Of a stretch of DNA of 28,941 nt, positions 6,644 through 13,600 are shown in pieces (positions within the stretch are counted from its first letter, which is position 1; the number at the start of each line of letters is the position of its first letter). The translations under genes and the position numbers were made by a program. The notes below the pieces were generated by a model that was given only the letters and a program-made list of their open reading frames with translations, was not told the origin of the DNA and searched no databases. The stretch spans positions 1-28,941 of the IMG/VR virus record IMGVR_UViG_3300025930_000215; one strand, written 5' to 3'. This DNA is from a virus.

Positions 6644-7536
6644 TCATCATCGGGGCTGGGATGGCTGGGCTGCTCGCAGCGAATATGCTACGACGCTATA
6701 AGCCGCTTGTAGTCGAGAAGGCTGCAGCAATTCCAAACAACCATAGCGCCGTGCTACGCTTCCGCTCCTCGATAGTCGGGGACACACTCGGCATTCCTTT
6801 TAAGAAGATTAATATGATCAAGACGGCGGTGCCGTGGCGCAACCCTGTGGCCGATGCCTTGATGTACTCTTATAAGAACACCGGAACACGGCGCTCAGAC
6901 CGTTCCATAATATCCGGCCTCACAGCTGAGATCAGATACATCGCGCCTTCGGATTTGATCGCACAAATGGCCAAGGACGTTACCATTACCTACAATATTG
7001 AATTTAAATTTGATGCGAGGGTCAACAAGCCAATCATCTCAACAATCCCCATGCCGTTTCTTATGAAGGCTCTGGGATACGATCCAGGACCGGATATCAA
7101 CTTCACTTGGGCCGCTGGCGAGACGCTGCGCGCAACGATCAAGGACTGCGATGCCTATGTCTCGCTGCTCGTTTCTGATCCTGATTACAAATTCTCCCGG
7201 CTCTCTATCACAGGAAGTGAATTGTTTGTCGAGACGCACAACGCAAAAGCTGGCGCCATCGTACTTTCCCAAGCAGCGGACCTTTTGGGAATACCAATGA
7301 GTGAATTCTTTGATGTCAAGATCAAGTCGCAAAAATTCTCCAAGATCAATCCAATCGACGACAACGCCCGCAAGCGGTTCATGCATTGGGCGACCGTCAC
7401 ACATAACATCTACAGCCTTGGACGCTATGCCACTTGGCGTCCCTCCCTTCTCCTCGATGATCTTGTCAATGACCTACGGCTCATCGAGCGTTGGGCGCAA
7501 CAAGGCCACAAATATGAGATCGCAAAAGTATCTTAA
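6640..7536 (+). CDS. FAD/NAD(P)-binding Rossmann protein
   Basis: A 298-residue protein opening directly with a dinucleotide-binding motif, MIIIGAGMAGLLAAN (GxGxxG at 5-10), followed by the ribose-binding acidic residue in VVEK (24-27). This is the standard N-terminus of FAD-dependent oxidoreductases of the amine-oxidase/GidA-like group. The rest is shorter and divergent, with a C-terminal GRYATWRPSLLLDDL motif. The substrate cannot be read from the sequence. It lies in the block that contains ThyX, a glycosyltransferase-like protein and a MazG-like protein, so a nucleotide- or DNA-modifying redox step is possible. It is coupled to the upstream 57-residue gene by ATGA. Confidence 0.75.
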   Translation: MIIIGAGMAGLLAANMLRRYKPLVVEKAAAIPNNHSAVLRFRSSIVGDTLGIPFKKINMIKTAVPWRNPVADALMYSYKNTGTRRSDRSIISGLTAEIRYIAPSDLIAQMAKDVTITYNIEFKFDARVNKPIISTIPMPFLMKALGYDPGPDINFTWAAGETLRATIKDCDAYVSLLVSDPDYKFSRLSITGSELFVETHNAKAGAIVLSQAADLLGIPMSEFFDVKIKSQKFSKINPIDDNARKRFMHWATVTHNIYSLGRYATWRPSLLLDDLVNDLRLIERWAQQGHKYEIAKVS

Positions 7537-7550
7537 CCAGAGAGGATGAA

Positions 7551-8309
7551 ATGAAAAATTCAAACCAAGCGAAAGCAGCACGTGCCAGATGGGCTGATCC
7601 TATTTACAGAGCAAATCAACTAAAAGCCATACGTGCAAAATTATCCGATACTTCTTATACAAAACGGCGACTCAAAGCACTGCGTACTTCTGAGTACAGA
7701 AAACGTCGAAGCAAAGAAATGTTCGCTCGCTGGGCTGATCCTGTTTACAAAGAACGTCTAAGTAAATCTATACGTCTCGCATTATCTGATCCTGTAGTTC
7801 GAGAACGTCAAAGTAAAATTATGCGTGCCATATGTGCCGACCCTAAGAATAAAAAACGTCGAAGCAAGGCCATGCTTGCTATCTGGGCTGATCCTGTTTA
7901 CAGAGAGCGTCGGGTCAAAGCTATGCTTGTTACATTTTCTGATCCAGCAGTCCGAGAACGTATAAGTAAATCATTGCGCGCTAGATGCGCTAATCCAGAA
8001 CGCAGAGAAAAGATGAGTAAGACTATGCTTGCTGTCTGGACTGATCCTGCTTACAGAGAGCGTCACAAAAAAGCTGTACTTGCTTCTATACAGACTCCTG
8101 CTCACAAAGAACGTCAAAGTAAACAATCTCGTGCTCGATGGAAAAATCCTGAATACAGAGAAAAAATAAGCAAAGCCCTACGTGCTAGGTGGATTAATCC
8201 TGAATATAAAAAACAAGCATCTAAAAAGATGTCCATCAGAATGCAAAAAGAAAAACAGCTCATCCAATTTGCTAAACAAATCCTCAAAGAGACAGGAGTT
8301 GAACTATGA
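7551..8309 (+). CDS. Tandem 17-residue repeat protein (NUMOD/IENR-like)
   Basis: A 252-residue, strongly basic protein made almost entirely of 13 tandem repeats. Twelve are 17 residues long (typical unit DPVYRERRVKAMLVTFS) and one, the second, is only 13. The pattern D/N-P-x-Y-R-E-R-x-S-K-x-M/L-R-A-x-W-A resembles nuclease-associated modular domains (NUMOD3/IENR) that bind DNA in homing endonucleases, but no nuclease domain is attached. A short tail (residues about 230-252) ends the protein. AGAGGATGA precedes the start directly, giving ATGAAATGA. It is followed by an ATGA overlap with the next gene. Probably a DNA- or RNA-binding array protein. Confidence 0.75.
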   Translation: MKNSNQAKAARARWADPIYRANQLKAIRAKLSDTSYTKRRLKALRTSEYRKRRSKEMFARWADPVYKERLSKSIRLALSDPVVRERQSKIMRAICADPKNKKRRSKAMLAIWADPVYRERRVKAMLVTFSDPAVRERISKSLRARCANPERREKMSKTMLAVWTDPAYRERHKKAVLASIQTPAHKERQSKQSRARWKNPEYREKISKALRARWINPEYKKQASKKMSIRMQKEKQLIQFAKQILKETGVEL

Positions 8310-8800
8310 TTGAACTCAATCCAATCTACGGCGGTCCTGGTATCCACAAAAGCAAGACTGTGAGCCCATATGAAGTGTTGAAAAGGATCATGGATGAGAT
8401 GCCGAATGCAACAGGAGGGCAAACTTTTCGACCTTTTGCTGATGCCATGAAAAATGATCCTGAGATGTTAGACGCTTGCTTGGAATATTGTCATACCAAT
8501 TTCCGTAGCAGCATTGAAGGTTTGATGCGAAGGAGGAAAAAGCCAAGGTCAACTCCGGAGGAGGAAAAAGCAACCAAGGAAAAAGTTGCTGTTGCTATTG
8601 AGGCTGTTAAGAAAACACTGATCCTCGATCACTTTATGCCGAATGGTAAGAGGCTCCGCGATTGTACATTTGGCTATATTGGAAAGATTGGTGGGCAATT
8701 CCAAAGTCTTAGTAAAATGGGAAAACCAGAGCAAATCATTGGCAAAAAACTTTCCAACAAACAAGTTGCAGCGGCTATGAGAGGAGCTACCAAATGTTAG
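8306..8800 (+). CDS. Hypothetical phage protein
   Basis: A 164-residue protein (MIELNPIYGGPGIHKS). The middle is helical and basic (RRRKKPRSTPEEEKATKEK), followed by DHFMPNGKRLRDCTFGYIGKIGG. No family recognised. ATGA overlap upstream and a 7 bp overlap with the DUF6197-like gene downstream place it in the same operon. Confidence 0.7.
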   Translation: MIELNPIYGGPGIHKSKTVSPYEVLKRIMDEMPNATGGQTFRPFADAMKNDPEMLDACLEYCHTNFRSSIEGLMRRRKKPRSTPEEEKATKEKVAVAIEAVKKTLILDHFMPNGKRLRDCTFGYIGKIGGQFQSLSKMGKPEQIIGKKLSNKQVAAAMRGATKC

Positions 8801-9090
8801 TCGATCCAAAATGGGAAGTGAAATTCAAAGCCAGTGAAGTATTGCGTCATGCCGCGCAATACCTAGAGACGCACGGTTGGTGCCAACACGCGATGCAATA
8901 TAAAGGCCGTGTCTGCCTGTTTGGCGCAATCCGCGCTGTGAACCGGTGTTCTGAACTATCGGTTGAACTTGAAATTACCAACCGGCTCCGCAAGACAATA
9001 AGGCACACTCAGGTTACGTCATGGAACGATGCCACAGGACGTACCAAGCAAGAGGTCATCGACGTACTAAACAAAGCAGCGAGAGGATGA
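8794..9090 (+). CDS. DUF6197-like protein
   Basis: A 98-residue protein. The core LRHAAQYLETHGWCQHA followed by GRVCLFGAI matches the pattern I associate with DUF6197 proteins, which are common in phages and actinobacteria; no enzymatic role is established. The assignment is from memory of the motif. Its TGA stop is part of the AGAGGATGA signal serving the next gene, so it is translationally linked to thyX. Confidence 0.7.
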   Translation: MLVDPKWEVKFKASEVLRHAAQYLETHGWCQHAMQYKGRVCLFGAIRAVNRCSELSVELEITNRLRKTIRHTQVTSWNDATGRTKQEVIDVLNKAARG

Positions 9091-9091
9091 A

Positions 9092-9853
9092 ATGAAAGTC
9101 GATCTGATAGACTACACCGGCGCAGGTCGTGAAGACCCAGCCAAATATGCGGCCGGAATTTTGATCTTTACCAAGTCAACACGGTTGGAGATGCAACCAG
9201 ACTTGTTCGCTGAAATTATGTTCTGGCCAGAACAGAAGGTGCTAGAGGAATTGCGCTACATGGCCAACACAATTCCTTCCTCTTGGGAATTTGTTGACTA
9301 CACATTCCTAATTCGAGATGTGAGCCGCGCCTTCACGCATCAATTTGTTCGCTCCCGGCAATTCTCCTTTGCGCAGCAAACAATGCGCGTGTTGAACGTA
9401 GAGGGTTGGGATTATCTGTCCGGTCCCTCGATTGACAACCGCAAATTAAAAACCGGAGAGGACCTAACAATCAGGGACAGCTATGATGGCGCCATGGCCG
9501 TTATCGCAGACACCTATGATGAATTGATCGAGGCTGGTGCTGAGATTGAAGATGCGCGTGGCATTCTCCCAACCAATATTTTAACCAACATCGTAGCAAA
9601 GTGTAACATGCGGACCTTTGTAGAGCTAGTCCGCAAACGCTCCTCGCCACGCACGCAGGACGAATACCGCAATGTGCTAGACGCGATGCAGATTGAAGTG
9701 ATGGGCGTACATCCGTGGATCCGGCTCTTCACCGCTCGCACATTTGAGACAGCAGCCAAGGACCTCGATGAACGCATCAAGAACCTCGACATTCCAAACG
9801 TCCAGCGTCTCGAAATGATCAAGCTGGTCGATCAAATGCGAGGGCAGTCTTGA
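9092..9853 (+). CDS. thyX: Flavin-dependent thymidylate synthase (ThyX), variant active site
   Basis: A 253-residue ThyX. The family makes dTMP from dUMP using FAD, NADPH and methylene-tetrahydrofolate. The signature appears as RSRQFSFAQQTMR (87-99) where the usual form is RHRxxSxxxxSxR: the flavin-contacting His is Ser and the second Ser is Thr. The C-terminal substrate region is well kept: ARGILP (155-160), NMRTFVEL (172-179) and RKRSSPRTQDEYR (181-193). The start follows AGAGGATGA by one base. It sits in the nucleotide-metabolism block, ahead of the HAD phosphatase and glycosyltransferase-like genes. Most likely an active thymidylate synthase; an altered uridylate-modifying activity is a less likely alternative. 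Confidence 0.88.
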   Translation: MKVDLIDYTGAGREDPAKYAAGILIFTKSTRLEMQPDLFAEIMFWPEQKVLEELRYMANTIPSSWEFVDYTFLIRDVSRAFTHQFVRSRQFSFAQQTMRVLNVEGWDYLSGPSIDNRKLKTGEDLTIRDSYDGAMAVIADTYDELIEAGAEIEDARGILPTNILTNIVAKCNMRTFVELVRKRSSPRTQDEYRNVLDAMQIEVMGVHPWIRLFTARTFETAAKDLDERIKNLDIPNVQRLEMIKLVDQMRGQS

Positions 9854-10068
9854 TTATCCCACCACCTAATTGTGAACATCTAGACAACTGGCGCTGTTGT
9901 AAGCTACCGAGCCATAGCAATTGGTTTTTGCGGCTTTTCAATTTGCGACCTCCATGTATCCTCGACCGGGCAGACCGTCCACGCGATGGTGAATGGATCT
10001 GTCCAGATCAAAAACCACGTCCACGTCCACGTCCCCCAATGACAAGCAGCGGTGTCAAACAAAAATGA
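9850..10068 (+). CDS. Small cysteine-rich protein
   Basis: A 72-residue protein starting with TTG inside the thyX stop (TTGA), with GAGGG upstream. Five cysteines are arranged as C8, C16-C17, C36 and C51, ending in a Pro/Arg tail (KPRPRPRPP). The spacing suggests a small zinc-binding fold. Its stop overlaps the HAD gene start as ATGA. The non-ATG start lowers certainty, but the coupled position on both sides supports a real gene. Confidence 0.55.
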   Translation: MIIPPPNCEHLDNWRCCKLPSHSNWFLRLFNLRPPCILDRADRPRDGEWICPDQKPRPRPRPPMTSSGVKQK

Positions 10069-10496
10069 AGTCAATTCTAGTAGACATTGACCATACGCTC
10101 TCCAACGCATTCTGGCGGGACGCGATGATTGGCTACTCGACTTGGGATGAATATCATTTAGCTTCGGAGCGGGATGAACCGCTGCATGACGTTGTCGATA
10201 TAATTCGCATACTGCGGTCTGTCTATTCAATCATTGGAATAACGGCCCGTCCAGAAAAATTCCGCATGATGACAAACCGGTGGTGTTTGTTACATCAGGT
10301 CCCACTTGATGAACTGCTCATGCGGCCTGATGAGTTGTTTCTTCCGGCTCCGGAGATTAAGCTTGGCCTCATCAATAAGAGATTTATCAATCCACAGCAG
10401 GAGATCAAGCTGGCCTTGGAGGACCGGGAGGATTGCTGTAACATGCTGCGTGGCCTTGGCATAACTGTTCTACAGGTATTTGGGAGAAAGGTATGA
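10065..10496 (+). CDS. HAD-superfamily phosphatase, PNK 3'-phosphatase-like
   Basis: A 143-residue HAD hydrolase. Motif I is VDIDHTLS (D7 nucleophile, D9), motif II is ITARP, and LEDREDCC supplies the acidic motif IV. The architecture matches the phosphatase half of T4 polynucleotide kinase-phosphatase (PseT), without the kinase domain. Such enzymes remove 3'-phosphates from nucleic acid or dephosphorylate small substrates. The start at 10065 is chosen because it begins the HAD fold directly and overlaps the previous stop as ATGA; an upstream in-frame ATG at 9993 would add an unrelated low-complexity N-terminus. Coupled to the glycosyltransferase-like gene by a 4 bp overlap. Confidence 0.75.
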   Translation: MKSILVDIDHTLSNAFWRDAMIGYSTWDEYHLASERDEPLHDVVDIIRILRSVYSIIGITARPEKFRMMTNRWCLLHQVPLDELLMRPDELFLPAPEIKLGLINKRFINPQQEIKLALEDREDCCNMLRGLGITVLQVFGRKV

Positions 10497-11338
10497 AGCT
10501 CTGTATCACGATGATTTCAAACCGGCCACTTATGGCGAAGGAGCGTTGGCTGTCGAGCGTTCACAAGCTCGATCCGCTGCGGGCAAAAATTGATACGGTC
10601 TTTTCCTTCGTGTTTGAGGAACCGTTCACGTCAGAGGATGCGTTACCTTACACAGCCCTCGGTGCGACCAAGATCGTAAAGAAGCGCAACGCAAAAAGAT
10701 TTAACTGGTGGCCAGATCGCAACGAAGTAATGAAACAAAGCCCAGCTGACATTTATCTTATGACGGATGATGATTGCCGCTTTGGCGGGCCAACAACCAG
10801 CGGCTACACATCTTGGAAACGCTACCACGACGCAATTCTGTACATGGAGAAAAATCCTAGTTGCGGCGCTGTGTGTATGCTTCCATTCCTTGGTGGGGCG
10901 CCATCGGGCAAAAAGATTTTAATTGCTGAGGATGACTTGTTTGCCTTAGGAAGTGGCTTGCTATTGCGACGGCTTCCGGACCTCGACTACAGCCACAAAG
11001 TTTTTGATATACCGGGAGCCTTGGATGAATCAGGTGCGGTGTTCTCGCGGATTGAACGTGGCTACTATACAGCCAAGACCTTTAACACACCAACATTCCG
11101 CCCACCGACCAAGAAGGTAGAGCCGGGAGCCGCGCACCCCGGTTACGATGACGATTATATCAACACAAAGGGACTTGGGAGCGTGATCCGCAAACGCTAC
11201 AACGATCCGACTTGGCATCATAACGCCAGACGGATACCGCATGGCTGTTTGGCGAGCTACCATATTCAATGCAAGCTTCGTGGATTCAAACCTCGATACG
11301 GAGAGCCAAATGAAAACAGTGCCGCAGCGGCTGAGTGA
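10493..11338 (+). CDS. Glycosyltransferase-like protein (GT-A, DxD)
   Basis: A 281-residue protein with a GT-A style start (MKLCITMISNRP) and a metal-binding aspartate cluster, IYLMTDDDCRFGG (D92-D94), after a Rossmann-like strand. A probable acceptor-side region follows (ESGAVFSRIERGYY). GT-A enzymes transfer sugars from nucleotide-sugars. In phages the acceptor may be DNA bases, capsid or host surface. The neighbours (MazG-like, ThyX, HAD phosphatase) favour a nucleotide/DNA context, though this is inference. The ATGA start is coupled to the HAD gene, and the 3' end overlaps the next gene by 29 bp. Confidence 0.65.
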   Translation: MKLCITMISNRPLMAKERWLSSVHKLDPLRAKIDTVFSFVFEEPFTSEDALPYTALGATKIVKKRNAKRFNWWPDRNEVMKQSPADIYLMTDDDCRFGGPTTSGYTSWKRYHDAILYMEKNPSCGAVCMLPFLGGAPSGKKILIAEDDLFALGSGLLLRRLPDLDYSHKVFDIPGALDESGAVFSRIERGYYTAKTFNTPTFRPPTKKVEPGAAHPGYDDDYINTKGLGSVIRKRYNDPTWHHNARRIPHGCLASYHIQCKLRGFKPRYGEPNENSAAAAE

Positions 11339-11687
11339 CCTCGGTGAGATGTACAAGGAGCGCAATAAAAAATACGGCAGCAACTATCTGGAATTTGGCG
11401 CCATCATGAAGGCGATGTTTCCAATGGGGCTGCGGCTAGAGACGGAAGAGGAGTTCAACCGTTTCACAATTTTTGTACAAGCCTTTGCCAAGTTTACCCG
11501 CTATGCTAAGGCAATCAAGAGCGGAGGTCATGCCGACAGCCTTGATGATATCTCAGTGTATTGCCAAATGATGCGGGAATATGACGACGCGATGAAAGGC
11601 TTTTCATCAAAGCCTCCAGTTGATTGGGGACCAAAATCTCAAGTGGAACTAGAAACAAGCGCGATTAGGGAAATGCGAGGTGGCTGA
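11310..11687 (+). CDS. MazG-like/DUF1599-like nucleotide-metabolism protein
   Basis: A 125-residue all-helical protein. YKERNKKYGSNY near the N-terminus and the downstream GGHADSLDDISVYCQMM form the paired E/D-rich helices seen in MazG-like NTP pyrophosphohydrolases. DUF1599, described as nucleotide-modification-associated domain 1, is the closest match I recall. Such proteins often travel with phage base-modification genes. The start at 11310 has GGAGAG seven bases upstream; a longer frame from 11241 runs inside the glycosyltransferase-like gene and is unlikely. It overlaps the preceding gene by 29 bp and the next by 1 bp. Confidence 0.7.
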   Translation: MKTVPQRLSDLGEMYKERNKKYGSNYLEFGAIMKAMFPMGLRLETEEEFNRFTIFVQAFAKFTRYAKAIKSGGHADSLDDISVYCQMMREYDDAMKGFSSKPPVDWGPKSQVELETSAIREMRGG

Positions 11688-12220
11688 TGCGAGCTTTGTT
11701 GTACGATACGGAGACGACTGGCTTGCTCTCCAATCATACGATGAAGATCATTCATCAGCCTCACGTCATCGAATTTTACGGCTGCGTTGCTAGTCTTAAG
11801 ACCGGCAAAATTGAAAAAGAAATGAATGTGCTTGTGAAACCTCCAGTTAAGATTGAACAGGAGATCACAAACATAACAACGATCACCGATGAGATGGTGA
11901 AGGATGCACCGAGCTTTGACCGCGTTGCTGTTGACATTTTCTCCTTCCTAGAAGGCGCACCAGTCATCTTCGCGCACAATGCTTCCTACGATAAGGAGAT
12001 AATTGATCTGGAAGCGGAGCGGCTAAAGCGTACAGTCAAATGGCCGCGCATGGTTTGTACAGTTGAACAGACTGTCTCCTTGCGCGGTATTCGTCTCTCA
12101 CTTAGCGATTTACACGCGTATCTTTTTGGTGCTCCCTTCGCAGGAGCTCATCGCGCCGAAGCTGATGTCAAGGCTCTGTTGCGTTGTTGCGTTGAACTTT
12201 ACAAAAGAGACGTGCTATGA
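11687..12220 (+). CDS. DnaQ-like 3'-5' exonuclease (DEDDh)
   Basis: A 177-residue exonuclease. ExoI is YDTETTG (D7, E9), ExoII includes FAHNASYDKE, and ExoIII is HRAEADVKA with the DEDDh histidine. These coordinate two metals for 3'-5' removal of nucleotides. Because the window encodes a DnaE-type polymerase, which lacks its own proofreading domain, this protein is the likely proofreader, as epsilon is for Pol III. Its start overlaps the MazG-like stop (TGATG). Confidence 0.88.
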   Translation: MRALLYDTETTGLLSNHTMKIIHQPHVIEFYGCVASLKTGKIEKEMNVLVKPPVKIEQEITNITTITDEMVKDAPSFDRVAVDIFSFLEGAPVIFAHNASYDKEIIDLEAERLKRTVKWPRMVCTVEQTVSLRGIRLSLSDLHAYLFGAPFAGAHRAEADVKALLRCCVELYKRDVL

Positions 12221-12312
12221 TGTTTGGTGATCTACATCCTGTTATCCAAATCATAATTGTTGTGATCATGGTAATTTTCCTCTGTGTAGCAATTTGGTAT
12301 GGTGGCCTATGA
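12217..12312 (+). CDS. Tiny single-pass membrane protein
   Basis: A 31-residue protein (MMFGDLHPVIQ...WYGGL) with one uninterrupted hydrophobic helix of about 20 residues from the IQII segment to the VAIW segment. Both ends are coupled by ATGA overlaps (12217-12220 and 12309-12312), which is the main evidence that it is translated. Possible roles include a holin-like or superinfection peptide, but nothing in the sequence decides this. Confidence 0.55.
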   Translation: MMFGDLHPVIQIIIVVIMVIFLCVAIWYGGL

Positions 12313-12623
12313 ACCGCACACGTCTTCCAAATCGCCGTGCTGCTGAGACAATGAACTTTTCCGTCGATGGACAAAACTATATTCTAACCGTTGGACTTTT
12401 CCCCGACTCAGGAAAGGTCGCGGAAATTTTTATCAACTCTGGAATGCGGCTTGGGTCGATGTCGGATATCAACGCTGTGGACGGAGCCTTTGCTGTTTCG
12501 CTCGCACTCCAGTATGGTTGTCCGCTAGAGGTTTTGCGAACAGGAATGAAACGCAACGCTGATAGCACGCCCCAAGGTCCGCTCGGCGCTGCGCTCGATA
12601 CGATCATCAAGGAGAGGAAATGA
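12309..12623 (+). CDS. TSCPD-domain protein (RNR-associated)
   Basis: A 104-residue protein starting MNRTRLPN. The pattern GKVAEIFINSG, then FAVSLALQYGCPLEVL and PQGPLGAALD, closely follows the TSCPD domain found at the C-terminus of B12-dependent ribonucleotide reductases and as a free-standing phage protein. No reductase gene is visible in this window, so it could act on the host enzyme or on a phage reductase elsewhere. The start is fixed by the ATGA overlap with the membrane peptide gene; the stop overlaps the next ATG. Confidence 0.75.
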   Translation: MNRTRLPNRRAAETMNFSVDGQNYILTVGLFPDSGKVAEIFINSGMRLGSMSDINAVDGAFAVSLALQYGCPLEVLRTGMKRNADSTPQGPLGAALDTIIKERK

Positions 12624-12847
12624 CCAACAAGGATATCATAGAGGCTTTTCAAAAAGAAGAAAAAGCAATCTTTGATGCGTTGTCGGATTGGTTTGCATCG
12701 CAAGACGTTCCGCCTGAGATTGCCTGGTTGGTTTGTGCAGATATGATTGGAACAATTTGCTTGGCGATAGCAGAGAACGAAAAAGAAAAAGAGCATATTA
12801 TAAATACTGCGATTGAAGTAATAAGAGAAACTGCGGAGGGAAAATGA
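12620..12847 (+). CDS. Small acidic helical protein
   Basis: A 75-residue protein (MTNKDIIEAFQKEEKAIFD). It is acidic and predicted largely helical, with a hydrophobic middle (IAWLVCADMIGTICLAIAE) that is probably a buried helix rather than a membrane segment. AAGGAGAGG precedes the start. ATGA overlaps at both ends. Function unknown. Confidence 0.65.
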   Translation: MTNKDIIEAFQKEEKAIFDALSDWFASQDVPPEIAWLVCADMIGTICLAIAENEKEKEHIINTAIEVIRETAEGK

Positions 12848-13215
12848 CCGCGAATGATTTTGAAAAATTTATAAAGCTCATGATGATGACGACATCGGAT
12901 CATGAGCAGGAAGCCTTGGTTGCGCTCCGCAAGGCCAACGCCTATCTCGCAGGAATGAATCGCAATTGGGAAGAGGTCCTGCGTGGTAAGGTTACAATCG
13001 TGGGAGGAACAACTCAACGGCCAGATAATTTTGTCAAACACGACAACGCTCAGGATATAGACGCGATGTTTGATATACTGCTACAAACCGTTCCACTACA
13101 TTCCTCCTTTCGGGAATTTGTAGATGACGTTCATGAGTATTGGGAGAAGCGTGGATACGTTACAGATGCGCAGTACAAGGCGCTGAAGCGCGCAGTTGAA
13201 AGGGCAAGGGCATGA
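12844..13215 (+). CDS. Hypothetical phage protein
   Basis: A 123-residue protein. The N-terminal MMTTSDHEQEALVALRKAN, followed by LAGMNRNWEEVL, is a recurring pattern in phage and rhizobial proteins of unknown function and resembles the start of DUF2786-type helical domains. The C-terminal helix YVTDAQYKALKRAVERA is basic. Coupled by 4 bp overlaps on both sides. Confidence 0.65.
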   Translation: MTANDFEKFIKLMMMTTSDHEQEALVALRKANAYLAGMNRNWEEVLRGKVTIVGGTTQRPDNFVKHDNAQDIDAMFDILLQTVPLHSSFREFVDDVHEYWEKRGYVTDAQYKALKRAVERARA

Positions 13216-13478
13216 CACAACGTCTAGGTGATGCTCCAATTGAACCGAAACACCACGAGTTTATGAATGCGTTAGCGCATGCGATTGATAAGATGTTCAA
13301 CGGTGATATGAAAGGCAAAGACCGCAAGATTGGTTTCATCTTAATGGTATTCAATTTTGACGACAACAAAGGCCGTACCAACTATATCAGCAACGCTGAT
13401 CGCAAGGACGTTGTTACGATGCTCAAGGAGCAGATTGCACGATTTGAAGGTCAGCCAGAAATGGAAGGGCACGGATGA
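13212..13478 (+). CDS. Hypothetical phage protein
   Basis: An 88-residue protein (MTQRLGDAPIEPKHHEF). A probable small alpha/beta domain, IGFILMVFNFDD, is followed by NYISNADRKDVVTMLKEQ. The YISNA-R-DVV segment recurs in small phage proteins, but its role is unknown. ATGA overlap at both ends. Confidence 0.65.
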   Translation: MTQRLGDAPIEPKHHEFMNALAHAIDKMFNGDMKGKDRKIGFILMVFNFDDNKGRTNYISNADRKDVVTMLKEQIARFEGQPEMEGHG

Positions 13479-13600
13479 GGCATCATTGCACTTGTCATCC
13501 GTCCGAAGCTCCTTGGCCGTGTGCTCGATATTATGCCTACAATGAGTGCGCAGCTACACCACTTTGGAAAAGGATTTGGAGAGCGATAACGTGCGCATAA
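13475..13600 (+). CDS. Tiny cysteine-rich protein
   Basis: A 41-residue protein (MRHHCTCHPSEAPWPCARYY...ITCA) with five cysteines (C5, C7, C16, C25, C40) and two adjacent histidines, consistent with a small zinc-binding fold. Its start overlaps the previous stop as ATGA and its end overlaps the preferred polymerase start by 10 bp. It is evidence against the longer polymerase start at 13546, which would overlap it by 55 bp. Confidence 0.5.
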   Translation: MRHHCTCHPSEAPWPCARYYAYNECAATPLWKRIWRAITCA

